Shown: positions 15,601 to 27,910, counted from the first letter of the stretch. The stretch: DNA of 64,000 nucleotides from Gavia stellata (GCF_030936135.1 NC_082595.1:105193334-105257333); one strand, 5' to 3'. Numbers and translations are program-made. The notes: a model not told the origin generated them from the letters alone.

Positions 15601-18600
15601 TAGTATGGGATATGTACTCTAAGTATATCTTAGTAAGTGTATCTTGTGCTTCAGCTTTCTTCCTGTACGATGGAGTAGAGCTTAATTCACTTTTTTTTTT
15701 TGTCAGGTTCAGATAATGAGGCAAAAGGCATTAGCACAAAGTATGACGGTTTGCAATATGTTTGAACTTTAATGACTGTGTCATGTATAGCTTTAACTGC
15801 TGTGGCTTACATTAGGAAAAGGAAATTTTAAGATACTGCCTTCTGTGGAAAAACCTCTCATGGCTAGCTTTTGTTTTTAGTATATAATAGTGAATAAAAA
15901 AAAAAATCACTGAAGGGATGAGGAGAAACAGGAATCTGCAAGTTCATCTTCCTTTCAGACTATAATGTACTAGACAAAAAGACATCTGAGCTCTACAGCT
16001 GAAGAAGACAGTGGCAGTAAGCACGGTACAGATAAGGTTTTTTTGTCAATTGTAGGTGTCAGCAGCTGTGAGCATTCCTTTCTGGCAGAAGTTTCTGCAG
16101 CGATTTGGCAAGAAGTGTGCAGCATGTGGGATTTCGGTAAGCAAATCCTTTGAGAAAAAAATCTGCTTGTGCTCACTTCATTTGACAACTGGAGCCACTT
16201 CAGGAGCTCTTTCAAGTGCTTATAACCTCAAGCTACACGAAACTTGCTCAGTTTCAGAGTTTGTTTTAAATCATTATACCAAATTTCAGACAGATTCCAA
16301 GTTTCCAAGAGAAACTTAAGAAATGGATTGATGCTGAAGGGAGGTCCCAGCTTCTTCAAGAATCTGCACAGCCTCCGCATTTCACTGCTTTCAGAACTGA
16401 ACCCCAATGAGGTTTTATAAATTCAGATCTGTGTTGCCTCAGGTTGACAAGTCTTCTGTTGTACAAGGCTTGTTTTGTCTTTGTATACAGTGCTGAGTTG
16501 ACCCATCTGTAATTCAGTCACAGAGGAGGAAACAGAAGTCTGTTACACATCCTCCTCTAGAAACATAAAAGGCAGGGGTGCCCACATCCCTCTGAACAGA
16601 GATGGACAGTTATTAGCAAAGTAAATAAATAGGTGACCTACCTGAGAAAAGAAGCCTAGTTTAACTTTGACACAGCTCTGCAAAGCCAGCTCAGCAAGCC
16701 TGCCCTCATCTCTGATGGATTATTTTAAGTCCTTCACTTAGTGCAGACAGCAACAATTTTCTGTCATCATCCTCAGCAAGTCATTGTATAGGCCTGTTCC
16801 TCCCCATTTTTCCCCTGTTTACCTTCAATTAGTTATGAAAGAGGAAAGAAAGAAATTGTCTGCCTTGTGCACAGCAAAGCATGAGGACTTGGAAAATCAA
16901 GCCTGAGGCTACATGTCAAAATCTGAACAAAGCTGAAAAGTTTAGGTCTGGTGACAATTCTCGAATATAATTGAATAGTTATAATTTTTGAAATCAAAAT
17001 CTGTGTGTTGGAATGACTTCCAAAGAATCAGAAGTAACTTTAAAACCCAAGTTCCAAATATGCTGAATCGTTAATGTGTTTTGAAGCAGGCATCTGGAAT
17101 CCAAGTCCCATCCTCATTTCTTTTTAGCACTTAAGCAAAGACAATTGCCAAAAGCAGTATTGGACCATTGACTGGACCAGGGAATGCAGATTTCCTCCTT
17201 GGGAAATCTCCTCCTCTGTCTATTTGGCAATGAAAAATGCTTTCTTCAACCAACTTGGCTCTATAAATTTAGTTTAACATGACTGGAAAGCCTGTCAGCA
17301 CCTCTGTAAACATGTTCTAACTTAATTTTACAGTTGAGTTGCTTGACTGTATTATGGTCTAAGTGGGGGCTGGATTGAAAAAAAGCCACCTCTGTTTCAC
17401 CTTGTAGACATTTCTCAAGGGACTCAGTGTGTGCTCAGTGACGGATTTTGTGTCTGGCAGTGCATCACAGGGGCTTCCTATACTACCACCTTGTGTGATC
17501 TGTCCAACTAATCTGTCCTCTCTCACTGTGAAATAAAATCACATGATTTAAGGCTCCTATGTTTGTCACTGGGAATGTTCTTTTGGAAGGGAAGGAGACA
17601 GGAGGAAAAAAAGGTTTTTTTTCTCCAAAACCTTACTCAGCTTTCAGGGTGAAGATGTAATTTGAAATTCAGTTTCCTGAAAAAAATTTCACACTACTCC
17701 AGACTAATCTTTCCTGTTAAAGTGGTTCTGTGTTGAAGAGACCCCTGAAAGAGTATAGAAGGCAGCTTCCTTCCGCTGATGTTGCTCCCTTTTTACTCAT
17801 TCCCCCACAAGAGATGACCAACAGTCTAAGTGCTGAGTAAGTATCTAAACTTCTAGAAGCTTAGAGCCCAGACTCCCTGGAAGTACAGGGTCATTCCCAA
17901 GCAGGATCCTTGATCTAGCCCACAGGCTAGAAATTACTCTCTTCTGTTTATTTGCTTCTGCTCCCACATGCTATGTTCATTTAGATTGTCTGCTCTGCCC
18001 TCACAGGGCAAACATTGAACTCACAATCAATAAGTCTCTCAGCTGGTGACTGGAGGTGAAGTTGTCATGAGAAATTTTAAGAAGCATGGCAACTTGTTGG
18101 TTCATGGTTTTGTCAAGGTGTCTAAAAATGGAAGATCTGTCTCTCACAACTCTAGCTTCCATCCTAGCCAATAATAGCTTTTGGCTGTGGGTTTTGGAGG
18201 ATTTAGTAAAAAATGAAAAGAAAAATCCAAAAATGCCCCCAATCTTTTCACCTCCTCACACATATGCAATTGTTTGTTTGCTATCTATCAGCACTGTGCA
18301 GCATGGAGGTATGCCCTTGGGTGAATCCTGGCTATGCAGCCCCTTTTCCACTCCCATCCCCATTTCCACTCACATCCTAGCTGCACCTTTTCCTGATTTG
18401 CTCTTCATAATGTGCTGCTGCACAGGCCAGCACGACCTTTAGCATCCCAGTAGGGTCGCCTTCCATAGTACTGTCAGGGAATGGATGGAAGACACGTGAT
18501 AACTGTAGGATATCGTTTATGACTTGGAGGGCAGCAGCCCTGTGACTAGGGAGCAGGGTGCCAATAATGGAGTTTTTGCTTTACAAGTAGAAAAGAAGGA

Positions 18601-21600
18601 GATGCATTAGCTGTTTACTGCAGCAGGAACACTGCCCCCATGATTGCACTACCATTGCATCAGTGAGACTTCAGGGCATTGTAGCCTCAGTCCTGCGGGT
18701 CGTGCTTCTCTTTCAGTAGAAAATTACAGTTACAATGATTATTATTATCGATCTAGAATTTTAAGTGCTTTGGTTTCTGAGTGGGTGCCCCATGTGGAGC
18801 ATAAGGCAGCCATAAAATTGCTTATAGGCAACATAAAATCTGGTATTGCTGGAGTGCTCTCTTGTGGTGAAATAATGATTTTGCCACAACATGGAGCTAA
18901 TGTAAGGATTATCTGTCTGTGCTGGGAACTTGCAGTCAGGAAAGGTTATTTTCTGCCTCCTTAGGTTAGGAGCAAATGCTTCAGATAGGAAATGCATTTA
19001 AAACATAAACATAATGGATTAGACTCCAGGAGTCCCAGAATCACTTATCATACAGAACTGTAAATAGCAGTGCTTAGGGGAATCACTCTCTGTGAAAGCT
19101 CTTCTCATACCCTCAGCTCCCAAGCTGCAAGTATAGAGGATTGAAACACTTAATGTTAAACTAATCCCCCATCATTAAAAAGCCCTGTACATAAGCCCCT
19201 GGTTCTGTATTCTACATGTGCTGTGGCCATGGTTCACAGGCGTGGGAGATGGAGCATGTGATGGGTACGGGACAGCTGGGCTGTATGCATTCAATCAGCA
19301 TTTAAAATAGTGGATTTTCAATCCTGTAAGCCTATTGCCTCAAGTTGAAGTTGAGGAAATCTGGTGGTTTTAAGTACTGCCAGAAAGCAAATCCTGAGCA
19401 TCCCAAATGACTTTGGTTTTGAGGGTAGCCTTAGTGACTTGTGCAATGTCATGAGTGTATCTGGCTGTGTGGACTGGCAGTAAACCACACTGCCTTCCCG
19501 GTTTTAGTTACTGCCAAATACCTAGATTGCTTTAAAGCAGTCACTGGAAATGAAGGTGTAAGCAAACTCTTCTTCATTCAAGACTCAAGATGATCTGTGA
19601 AATGGGATATTTACAGTTTAAAATTACCATTGAACCCCTATTCTTCCCCTTGAAATGCAGTGTGATGATGTTTCAAGGCTTTGTCTCTAATAGCAAATTA
19701 AATAGTTCCACTCATCTAGAACAGAAACTGGTGTTCTGTCATCTCTGTTACTAAATTGGCAGAAAAATCTTAGCCCAAGCTGGTTAGCAATCTCCCAAGA
19801 AGTATCTGGGCATAGTTTGGGAACTAGCCCACTTAAGGGCTCTTCAAAAAAAGTATTTATATTTATACGTATTTCTTTTGGACACTATGAATGCTTAGTA
19901 GTATGAATGTGGCCAGGGTCTGCCAGTTGGCCTCATGACTGATAAATAGGCTCTTGGGACTGTTTAATTTACTACTGCCGTTATAGCCCTAATACTGCTA
20001 ACAGAGAAGGCACTAACATTGCTTGTCCTACTTTTCTCTGATTTCACTGGATAGGTAAATACAGATTGGCTCAGGGCTCTTTGGAAATGCCATTTCTCCA
20101 AAATACTTAAGCATTAGGCATTGCTATGTGTGAACAGTTCTGTAACACAGTCTTGCATTTTGAAGGGAACAATGTATATACCATTGAGCAGTGCATACTG
20201 TAAGTTATACGTACTGTTTTCCTTCTTCCTCAGTGGATGATTCCTTTTGCAGTCATGCTAGTGACCATTCCAAACCTCATCCTGGCTTACTTTGTGGCCT
20301 TCGTCTCTGGTCTGAGCATTGCAGCATCTCTTCTGTTGCCATGGTAGGAGAATTTTACATTTGAGGTGGGGAAGGGGTAAACGTCTACATTACATATATG
20401 TACTACTGCATGGAATTTGCCTCCAAAAGAGGCAGAATTTGGCAAGAGTCACTTCTTCCAAGAATCTTTTTCTGCTTTGGTTGCCCTGTTGTTAACAGAT
20501 TATGCCTACTGTAACTACTCTTTTTACATAAGAGTATGTAGATGAATCAATAGTCTAAGTAGCTATAGAACTTGTGATAACAGTAAATCAGTTGCTTAGG
20601 TTTGGTTTCTAACAGAGCTATAGGAATGATGAAGTTGGATAAATCAGTTAATGCTGAGCAATTAAGAACATAGCAGAGGAAACATAAGACAAGCTATGTC
20701 TCTCTGCTTGAGCAGTCCTCTGTTATAGATCAAATGCCACAAGGATATGGTTAAAATAAACTGATAATTCAAGGTCCTTTGCGCTTAAGAACTGAAAATA
20801 TGTGGGGAAAAAACTACTCAAGGATGAGCAGGATGGGAGATTTCTTCTCCAGAGGGAATAATTATTATTCAGGTCAAATTGACCAGAAAGCAAGACTGTT
20901 ACTGAGAGAGCTGTTTTGCATTGCTCGTTTGTACAATGCCCTGAAAACTCCAAGAGAACAAGGAAACGTGGTTTGAAGTAAGCTATCAGACTATATAAGC
21001 TTTTCTGCACAGAGAGTGAGAAGCCCTTTTTTCCAACAGAAAATCATGAAATATATTGGAAATAACATGTCAATTCACAATTGACATTTGAGCAGCTTCC
21101 ATTCTGATTCCCCATTACCAAATTCAGTCTCTTTGAAGTAGAGAGAGAATAGGCCTTATTGATTTCTGAAAATTTTTTTAGCTTGTCAAAAGAGTTATTT
21201 TGGACTAAAACTAGTCAAAGATTCAGAGTCCCCTGAAATCTTAAGAAACGTGGGTTTTGTTGTTCTTTTTTTAATATCAAAACTTTTGACTGGAATGACA
21301 GTCAGTCTAAAGAATTCTGGCACCTCCCAGCAAGGGTTTGATAGTCTTTCAGCTGGTTTTCTGCTTTGTAATATGTGGCCATGCGTTTCTTACATGGATT
21401 TTTGCCTTCCTGTCCAGCAGTAGGACTTTTTGAACTCAATTCTTTCATGTGCGTAACTACATCAGTCAGATCTTAAAAAGGGAGGAGGGGTGTACTCTTT
21501 TAGTAAGTTTGGACTTTGAGAAGAGATTTTGGCTCCAGTTTTATCTTTATCTTGCTCATCTCTAGGTCAATGCTGCCTGATGTTGTTGATAACTTTCGCC

Positions 21601-24600
21601 TGCAGAATCCTCATGGAAAAGGACATGAAACCATTTTCTATTCTTCTTACGTTTTCTTTACCAAGATGTCAGCAGGAATTGGCTTAGGAATTTCTGCAGC
21701 AGGCCTGGAGTAAGTAACACTATGTTTCGATTTAGTGGATCTACTCTGAAAGCGTTCTGAGGTTGCTCTGCCTTTACCCTGTGGAGTTAATTGCCTTTTT
21801 GCCCTGAGCCTGAAAGTGCCAGCAGCTCCAGACAGCTGACCACTAAAGATGGGATTGTTATCACATAAGCCAGACCACTGAGCATTAAGTTGCCTGCCCT
21901 AACATGTTTCAGTTCAGAAAGATCTGACTTCCCTTTAGATTTTCCTTTTTTGAAATTGCTCATGTAAATTCTAGTGGCGTATATGAATAAAGAACTAAAC
22001 ATGAAAGCTCAGCAGATGAAGGTCTCCCACAAGTGATACAGCTGCTTTGTGCATTCCATGTTGCGTCTGGGTTGGACTCTGTACACGAGCTTGTAAGTCT
22101 TTACATGGATTGGAATGATTTCAGGAATGCCTAGTGGCCTGTTCAGCATAAAAGGATCACCGATTCCCATGGTTTTAGGGAACTGGACACTGATCAGGGT
22201 CAGGAACAGAGTCTTTCTCACAGCTCTGCCCATCACCTAGACCGTCTCAGTTTGGAATCACGGAATCACAGAATCACTAAGGTTGGAAAAGACCTGTAAA
22301 ATCATCAAGTCCAACCATCAACTAACACCACCATGCCCATTAAACCATGTCCCACAGTGCCTCGTCCACACGTTCCTTGAACACCTCCAGTGATGGTGAC
22401 TCCACCACTTCCCTGGGCAGCTTATTCCAGTGTCTCACCACTCTCTCAGTAAAGAAATTTTTCCTAATATCCAGCCTAAACCTCCCGTGGCACAACTTGA
22501 GGCCATTTCCTCTTGTCCTGTCGCTTGTCACTTGGGAGAAGAGACCAACACCCACCTCACCACAACCCCCTTTCAGGGAGTTGTAGAGAGCGATGAGGTC
22601 TCCCCTCAGCCTCCTCTTCTCCAGACTGAACAACCCCAGTTCCCTCAGCCGCTCCGCATCAGACTTGTGCTCCAGACCCCTCACCAGCTTCATTGCCCTT
22701 CTCTGGACACGCTCCAGCACCTCAATATCGTTCTTGTAGTGAGGGGCCCAAAACTGAACACAGGATTTGAGGTGCGGCCTCACCAGCGCCGAGTACAGGG
22801 GCACGATCCCCTCCCTGCTCCCGCTGGCCACACTCTTTCTGATCCAGGCCAGGATGCCGTTGGCCTTCTTGGCCACCTGGGCACACCGCTGGCTCATCTT
22901 CAGCCGGCTGTCGACCAACACCCCCAGGTCCTTTTCTGCGGGGGAGCTTTCCAGCCACTCGTCCCCAAGCCTGTAGCGTTGCATGGGGTTGTTGTGACCC
23001 AAGTGCAGGACCTGGCACTTGGCCTTGTTGAACCTCATACAATTGTCCTCGACCCATCAATCCAGCCTGTCCAGATCCCTCTGCAGAGCCTTCCTACCCT
23101 CAAGCAGATCAACACTCCCGCTCAACTTGGTGTCATCTGCAGACATGCTGAGGGTGCACTTAATCCCCTCATCCAGGTCATTGATAAAGATATTAAACAA
23201 GACCGATCCCAAAACTGAGCCCTGGGGGACTCTGCTTGTGACCAGCCACCAACTCCATTCACCATGACTCTCTGGGCTCAGCCATCAAGATGCTTTGTGT
23301 TCTCCTTCCACTTTTGCCTTGTCTGTTTTGACTAGACAGTCAGGCTGAGAAAGTGGTCAGCCATCTCCTGACCTGCTTTTGTGCATGACCTAGCAGAAAG
23401 GACCTTTGCCTGTAGCTGCTACAGCACACAAGCATGCAATAAACACTTAGAAAGGAACTTGTCTGAAATACTCTCTAGCCCTTGGCTCCAAGTTAGGTTT
23501 TGGTAACCAGAATATTTTGCTTCAGGGCCTTCAGCTGAAATTGCTAAATGACAAGCAGTGCTTGACTGAACATTTTGGGCTTAGGAATTTTAGATGCTTA
23601 CTGCGAACACCCTCAAACAAATTGCTGTTCACAAATTAGCCCGTTTTCAGTTGCATTCCAGTTAGCTCCCAGCAATTTGCCAAAGCAGATGTTTGTGGGA
23701 GAACACAGAAGACAGAGTGATGCCAAATGAGCTGTAGCTTTCATAGGTGCATGTTCAGAGAAAAATAAACTCATTCCGTAAACTGGGAATGGGAATTTGA
23801 GTATATCAGCAGTTGTGGGACTGTATGGAAGCCCTGAGTCAATGAACGGTAAGTGTGTACCTAACTCTAAGCACTTGAGTAAATTTGTCTATCTTGAAAA
23901 GAGTGCTTAAGTGTGTGTTTAAATTTAAGTTAATTATTGCTGTTGAAATTGGTCAGATTACTTGCATACTTTTAAAGCAGAGCCTAAATACATTGCTGGA
24001 TATTAATAGGAGACACATAATAGATCAATTTCCTTACATGGGATTCCATGCTCTTCTTCGTAGTTAAATGTTATATAATAATAATGAGAAAATACAGAGG
24101 TAATGCAGTTATCTGAAATCGAGCACAAAAATAAGCTTTAAAAAACAAGATTTGAAACATGTAGTGGGGGGAAGGAAAAAAGAGAGGTGTAGGAATAATG
24201 GGACAAAAGTCTTGAAGAGTGTTGGGGGTAAGAAGGGAGCTTTCAGAGGAACAACTGCCTTTTAGCTTTGGACATACACCACTATTACTTCAATTTGTTT
24301 AGGTTTACTGGATACAAGCCAGGGATATGCAGACAATCCGACGATGTGATCCTCACACTTAAAATCCTCATTGGAGCAGTCCCTGCTATCCTCATCCTTG
24401 TAGGTTTATTTATTCTTCTTTTCTACCCAATCACTGAAGAAAGTCGGAAAGAAACAAAGCTTGCGCTTAAAGTGTTAAGGTAGGTTTGAACTGGCAGCAA
24501 ACAGTGGTAACATCACCGCAGCAGCTCTTAATAATACTGGGCAAAAAATTATTAACTACCAACATACACCTCTATATTCCTTACAACAAAACAAAACAAC

Positions 24601-25583
24601 AATCTATTAATTGAATTATTAACTGAATGGTACCATTACATGCTCCAGTATCTTATTTTTGTAGTGTAGTACTACCTGCTTAGAGGACCATTTATCAGAT
24701 GTATCGGCTGCTATATTTTACTTTTTCTCCGGGGTGGCACACAAAACACTATTGTGGTACAGTGTTTCAAGCCAGAAATGAAGAATATTCTACGTAGATT
24801 AGATTTCTGGAGAAAATGTGAATAGTTACAATTTACTTGTATATAGAAGAAAATGGGATTCTTGACTGCATTCTTGGTGTATATGGCGTATAAGAAACAT
24901 CCAAACCATTTAGAGGCGTAGGCAGGAAAGATCGTGGGAGAAAAAGAAAGGACAGCTTTGACCTGTTCTTTCCCTTTCTACCCTATCACTCTCCCTTCCT
25001 CCCCTTTCCTCCCTCTCCAAAGAAAATCTTGGCTAGCTCAAAATCATCCACCTCTGTCAAATGAAGCTTTGATATACTGAGGACTTACATAAGAACAGTC
25101 TATCCTAGCAGACTGGTGGATTAAATATCAAAATACGTTGTTACTTTGTCTTGGTTTTATTATCCCAAGTTACTGGAATTGGAAACTCATTTCCATGCTA
25201 AGGGATCAATACCAGGGCCTAAGCATGGGTATGTGGGACCAATTCATTGCCCTAAGATATCTAAGATACATGCATGGGGTTGGCAGATATGCCACAGGCC
25301 TCTTGTGCACCAGCTGCTTTCTTGAGTGGCAGCTGCAGACTGGAGGGGACAGGCTAAACAATCTAAAATGGACTGGTCCCTCTGTTTAGGTACTTTAGTC
25401 ACTGTCCATAACAACCACACCTTGCTGGTCATTCTCAGTTGTTTGAGATTGCCAAACTGTAGCTTGATTAGTTAGCAATAAAATCCAGAAGTCTGTTCAC
25501 ATATCATTTGTTCTGCTTTTAACAGAAGGAGCCATCAAAGCACAGAGAACCTGGATGACCACAAAGAGGACACCTCGGTCTGA
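499..25583 (+). CDS. MFSD2B: MFSD2B, 3' eleven coding exons (N-terminus outside the window)
   Basis: Multi-pass transporter of the major facilitator superfamily, MFSD2 group. Mammalian MFSD2B exports sphingosine-1-phosphate from red cells and platelets; the paralogue MFSD2A carries lysophosphatidylcholine. Eleven exons join in frame (499-622, 2658-2736, 6757-6926, 11644-11734, 11829-11950, 14315-14398, 16056-16136, 20234-20343, 21566-21709, 24303-24479, 25526-25583), all with AG/GT borders and matching phases. They give about 412 aa ending in TGA. Family landmarks seen: [81 protein letters not shown] and six or more hydrophobic segments. MFSD2B is preferred to MFSD2A because WDCP follows in convergent orientation, as in human. 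The first in-window exon starts inside a codon, so upstream exons exist to the left. No stop or frameshift is seen. The product assignment is firm; the S1P substrate is inferred from the family. Confidence 0.93.
623..2657 (+). other. MFSD2B intron
   Basis: Intronic sequence bounded by donor gtaagt and acceptor tcatag. I see no exon, RNA gene or clear transposon in it. Confidence 0.75.
2658..2736 (+). CDS. MFSD2B: MFSD2B exon
   Basis: Acceptor 'cctttcatag', donor 'gtgagt'. It encodes [20 protein letters not shown] and DSATAY plus one base. The VPYSALT and ERDSATAYR stretch is the most conserved cytoplasmic loop of the MFSD2 family, so this exon is certain. Confidence 0.93.
2737..6756 (+). other. 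MFSD2B intron
   Basis: Four kilobases of AT-rich intron with a T-rich tract near 3140-3165. The short open frames inside have no family likeness. No repeat was recognised by eye. Confidence 0.7.
6757..6926 (+). CDS. MFSD2B: MFSD2B exon with the glycosylated extracellular loop
   Basis: Acceptor 'cttccttctttag', donor 'gtaagt'. It continues the split Arg codon and encodes [19 protein letters not shown], then a hydrophilic loop rich in His, Pro and Ser. The loop carries one N-glycosylation sequon (NTT, at about 6857-6865). It ends in phase 0 after the codon for Gln. Confidence 0.92.
7256..7786 (+). mobile_element. CR1 LINE 3' fragment
   Basis: 5'-truncated CR1 retrotransposon in sense orientation inside an MFSD2B intron. 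It starts in the reverse-transcriptase C-terminal region (tactgcatccagttctgggg) and includes the 'cagaggagggccacaaaaatg' type block. It ends in the diagnostic CR1 tail, two copies of the 8-mer ATTCTATG, at 7770-7786. The reading frame is open only in pieces (7349-7555) and broken after that, so it is a dead copy. Truncation at the 5' end and the lack of poly(A) are normal for CR1. Confidence 0.92.
7787..11643 (+). other. MFSD2B intron
   Basis: AT-rich intronic DNA after the CR1 fragment. I see no exon, structured RNA or further recognisable transposon in it. Confidence 0.65.
11644..11734 (+). CDS. MFSD2B: MFSD2B exon
   Basis: Acceptor 'ctttccaaag', donor 'gtaaga'. It encodes a membrane helix ([20 protein letters not shown] and ILFLGV) ending KEKD, with the last base shared with the next exon. 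The helix followed by GVKE is typical of the family. Confidence 0.92.
11829..11950 (+). CDS. MFSD2B: MFSD2B exon
   Basis: Acceptor 'gctcctcttag', donor 'gtaact'. It encodes a cytoplasmic loop then a helix start ([20 protein letters not shown]). It lies only 94 bp after the previous exon. Phase 0 at the end. Confidence 0.92.
11951..14314 (+). other. MFSD2B intron
   Basis: Intronic sequence with no recognised gene. The only simple-sequence feature is a T/C tract near 12201-12219. Confidence 0.65.
14315..14398 (+). CDS. MFSD2B: MFSD2B exon
   Basis: Acceptor 'cttcaatccaacag', donor 'gtgagt'. Twenty-eight codons, including [20 protein letters not shown], a signature of the MFSD2 proteins. Symmetric phase 0-0 exon. 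Confidence 0.93.
14399..16055 (+). other. MFSD2B intron
   Basis: Intronic sequence without a recognised gene or repeat. Confidence 0.65.
16056..16136 (+). CDS. MFSD2B: MFSD2B exon
   Basis: Acceptor 'gtcaattgtag', donor 'gtaagc'. Twenty-seven codons ([20 protein letters not shown] and CAACGIS), the helix and basic loop in the second half of the transporter. Symmetric phase 0-0 exon. Confidence 0.92.
16137..20233 (+). other. MFSD2B intron
   Basis: Four-kilobase intron. The open frame at 18086-18442 has no family likeness and no splice context. Nothing else is recognised. Confidence 0.65.
20234..20343 (+). CDS. MFSD2B: MFSD2B exon
   Basis: Acceptor 'ccttcttcctcag', donor 'gtagga'. It encodes two hydrophobic segments ([20 protein letters not shown], then [14 protein letters not shown]) and two bases of the Trp codon completed by the next exon. 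Confidence 0.93.
20344..21565 (+). other. MFSD2B intron
   Basis: Intronic sequence with no recognised gene or repeat. Confidence 0.65.
21566..21709 (+). CDS. MFSD2B: MFSD2B exon
   Basis: Acceptor 'gctcatctctag', donor 'gtaagt'. It completes Trp and encodes [20 protein letters not shown] then [17 protein letters not shown] and [10 protein letters not shown]. The WS-LPDVVDxF and [10 protein letters not shown] blocks are diagnostic for the family. Confidence 0.94.
22254..23290 (-). mobile_element. CR1 LINE, antisense to MFSD2B
   Basis: 5'-truncated CR1 of about 1 kb on the - strand. Its 3' tail appears on the + strand as repeated GGAATCAC-type octamers at 22254-22286. Upstream, on the - strand, come the 3' UTR, the C-terminal reverse-transcriptase ORF, and the conserved block read on the + strand as 'gagccctgggggactctgct' near 23217. 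It is GC-richer than its surroundings and clearly younger than the other CR1 pieces here. Confidence 0.95.
22340..23038 (-). CDS. CR1 ORF2 C-terminal piece (reverse-transcriptase region)
   Basis: An uninterrupted reading frame of 232 codons inside the CR1 copy. It encodes the thumb and C-terminal part of the CR1 reverse transcriptase: [62 protein letters not shown] and [20 protein letters not shown] are all standard CR1 blocks. The catalytic core and endonuclease are missing, so it cannot be autonomous. The frame is intact because the insertion is fairly recent, not because it is a host gene. Confidence 0.85.
   Translation of the reverse strand: MRFNKAKCQVLHLGHNNPMQRYRLGDEWLESSPAEKDLGVLVDSRLKMSQRCAQVAKKANGILAWIRKSVASGSREGIVPLYSALVRPHLKSCVQFWAPHYKNDIEVLERVQRRAMKLVRGLEHKSDAERLRELGLFSLEKRRLRGDLIALYNSLKGGCGEVGVGLFSQVTSDRTRGNGLKLCHGRFRLDIRKNFFTERVVRHWNKLPREVVESPSLEVFKERVDEALWDMV
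23291..24302 (+). other. MFSD2B intron remainder
   Basis: Intronic sequence between the CR1 and the next MFSD2B exon. No gene is recognised. Confidence 0.65.
24303..24479 (+). CDS. MFSD2B: MFSD2B exon (last membrane helix)
   Basis: Acceptor 'caatttgtttag', donor 'gtaggt'. It encodes [16 protein letters not shown], then the final helix ([20 protein letters not shown]) and a charged start of the cytoplasmic tail. It ends with two bases (AG) of an Arg codon. Confidence 0.93.
24480..25525 (+). other. MFSD2B last intron
   Basis: Intronic sequence with a short A/C-rich low-complexity patch near 24588-24602. No gene is recognised. Confidence 0.65.
25526..25583 (+). CDS. MFSD2B: MFSD2B terminal coding exon
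   Basis: Acceptor 'ttctgcttttaacag'. It completes Arg and encodes the hydrophilic tail [18 protein letters not shown] followed by TGA at 25581-25583. The tail has no hydrophobic segment, as expected for a cytoplasmic C-terminus. Confidence 0.88.
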
Positions 25584-27910
25584 AAGCTCTGAATACAATG
25601 ACTTTCCAAATACAGTCTCACATCCCACGCACAAACTCTGTGAGAGTCTTCAGGGTCATTTCTCTGCTCACATTTTATCAAAAAAGATAAAGGGTGATTC
25701 TGACACAGTCACTAATGAAATCAAGAGAGGACACCACTGTGCAAAAGATATCTCTAACTCCATGCACTGTGATAAAAAAGACATCACAAATGTTCAGGAA
25801 TATAAGCTATTGGAGGCTTGGGGTTTTTTTGTTTGCTTTTCAATGATTAACGGAAAGCTGTGGTCTCATTGCGACAGGAGTTTCTACGGACTTGTAGGTC
25901 AAGGGAAAAAACTGTAAATGTGGTGCACCACCCAAATTTTAACTCGTGATATATTTCACCCTTAGAGGCTGGGTGGATTTTGAACATAATCTCTACCTAT
26001 AAATTACATACTAGTGTGTTTGGAAAGCACTTGGGAATCCTGAAGTATACTATATAAAGCTAGGATTTGCTTTGTTTTGAAATTAAGCAGATCACTGATG
26101 CAGACATGTTTTGAGGTTTTCTCACGAAGAGTTTTTTCTGAAAGAGATCTTGATGTAATTTAACTTTATAGATTTTATATGAAACAGAACTTCACATTTC
26201 CCATTACTGGAGTTCCTTGCTTCTGACACATGTAAACTGATCTCTGTCAGAGAATAAGTACTTAACATTTTCAAAAACAACATCTCCACTCTGGATACCC
26301 AAAATCAGTAGTCCCTTCCAAAAATTAGACTATGCCATTCAAATTTCTGTAAATTTTGGCCTTTACGTAATCATCATACTCACCCATTTTGCATATGGTG
26401 TGGGCTCTCTGCCTCACAAAACACCATAGCATGGCTGTTAATCTCAGCTTGCACACAGTGTTCTCTAATAATGAGGCTACACCTTACTTTTAAATGGTGA
26501 TTTATTTTTTTTTCAGTCAGGGATGTCATCATGCTTTAGATATGTTAACTGAAACCTCATTTCTACTATAGATTCACACTGCTGAACACATTTTGCAGAT
26601 GAAAGACACACCTAACCTCAGGCACTTTCTGGAGCACTTAAGTTCAGACCTGGTCATTCTGGGCTTCTTCTGTAGTCAGTGGAGATAGAGAGACCTCCAG
26701 AGGCTGGCTCCAAGCTTAAGCTAAAATGACTGGACTCTGAAGACATCTCTAAATCTGGAGAGGAGAGTGATGAATCCAAGAGTTGAAGGCTTGTTTGCCT
26801 TGAAGAAATTAGCACTATGCAAGACAAGACACGAATTTACAGCCCACTGGCTTCACTGTGTGAGTATGTGGGAGGGTGCCTTTATTTTGTACTAGAAGTG
26901 CCTTTGGAGGACTGGTTTGCCGCCGTTTGGGAGCACTTGCAGTAGGTGTCTCTGGAGGCAGCGACCACAAGTAATTTGCTCAGGGCCATCTGGGAAGTGA
27001 CTCACAGTGCTGGAACTGGAAACTGGGAAAGCTTTTACTGAAAGACACTGTGAAGTAAAATCAGTGCATCCACTGAGTGTCTAAGTTTAATACTGAAACC
27101 TTTTCAGGCAAGTTTGAAGTCTAAGGCCTAATGAACTGTCCTAATTCATCAAAACACTTAATCATAACTGAGTTTTTAAGGATATATTTTGAGTGTGCAT
27201 GGACAAGAGTTAACTATGTTTAAGACTTCTGTTGAATTGACATCTAAGGCTGGGGTTGTTTTGGTTTCGGTTCTTGGACAAATCAAGATTTGTATGCCTG
27301 GGGCATATGTGTTGACAACAATAAAAACCATAAGCCTGTTTACAATTTTGAGTCTGATGGAATTTGAAATAGCAGATTTACTGCACTTTGAAGTAGTTAA
27401 GTTATGTAGTAATATCACATAGCTCCAAAACATCATAGAAAACAGTTTTGGGTGTTTGGTTTATTCTGTAATATTTGTGTTTTTCTGAATAGTCGTCTTT
27501 AAAAACAACTAGAAGTCCCAGTAAAGGCTGTTGATGTTTTTTAATGGGTTATGTTTTCAGCTACTATAAATCTGTAGCTACAAGGCAGTGGATCCATGTC
27601 AGTTTACATAAACTGAATACTTAGCCCAGTGATAAAAGGGTTGCAGAAACTGCTGGCTGTGGTTGAATAGAGTAATTTGAATGTGGCTGAAGATACTATT
27701 TCTAGATCAGTCATGCAGTTGCCTCTAAATTGCAGAACACCCAATCTGAATTCAGTCTCTTGCAAGGTAAACTTAGTTGATTGTAAACTGTTTTCCTCTT
27801 CTCCGGAGAGACAATGTGATATTCATCTAACAGAGAAGTACTCGGTCCTCACTTTGCATACGGTAGCAATAACGGGAACTGCCAAAATAAAATAGAAAGC
27901 TTCCATAGAT
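25584..27910 (+). other. MFSD2B: Probable MFSD2B 3' untranslated region
   Basis: AT-rich sequence without any gene-like reading frame after the MFSD2B stop. Two canonical AATAAA signals occur on the + strand at 27320-27325 and 27886-27891, either of which could end the transcript. The true 3' end cannot be decided from sequence alone. Confidence 0.5.

Noticed and set aside
22347-23267. Open frames on the + strand up to 262 codons
   Set aside because: They are antisense shadows of the CR1 reverse-transcriptase frame on the - strand.
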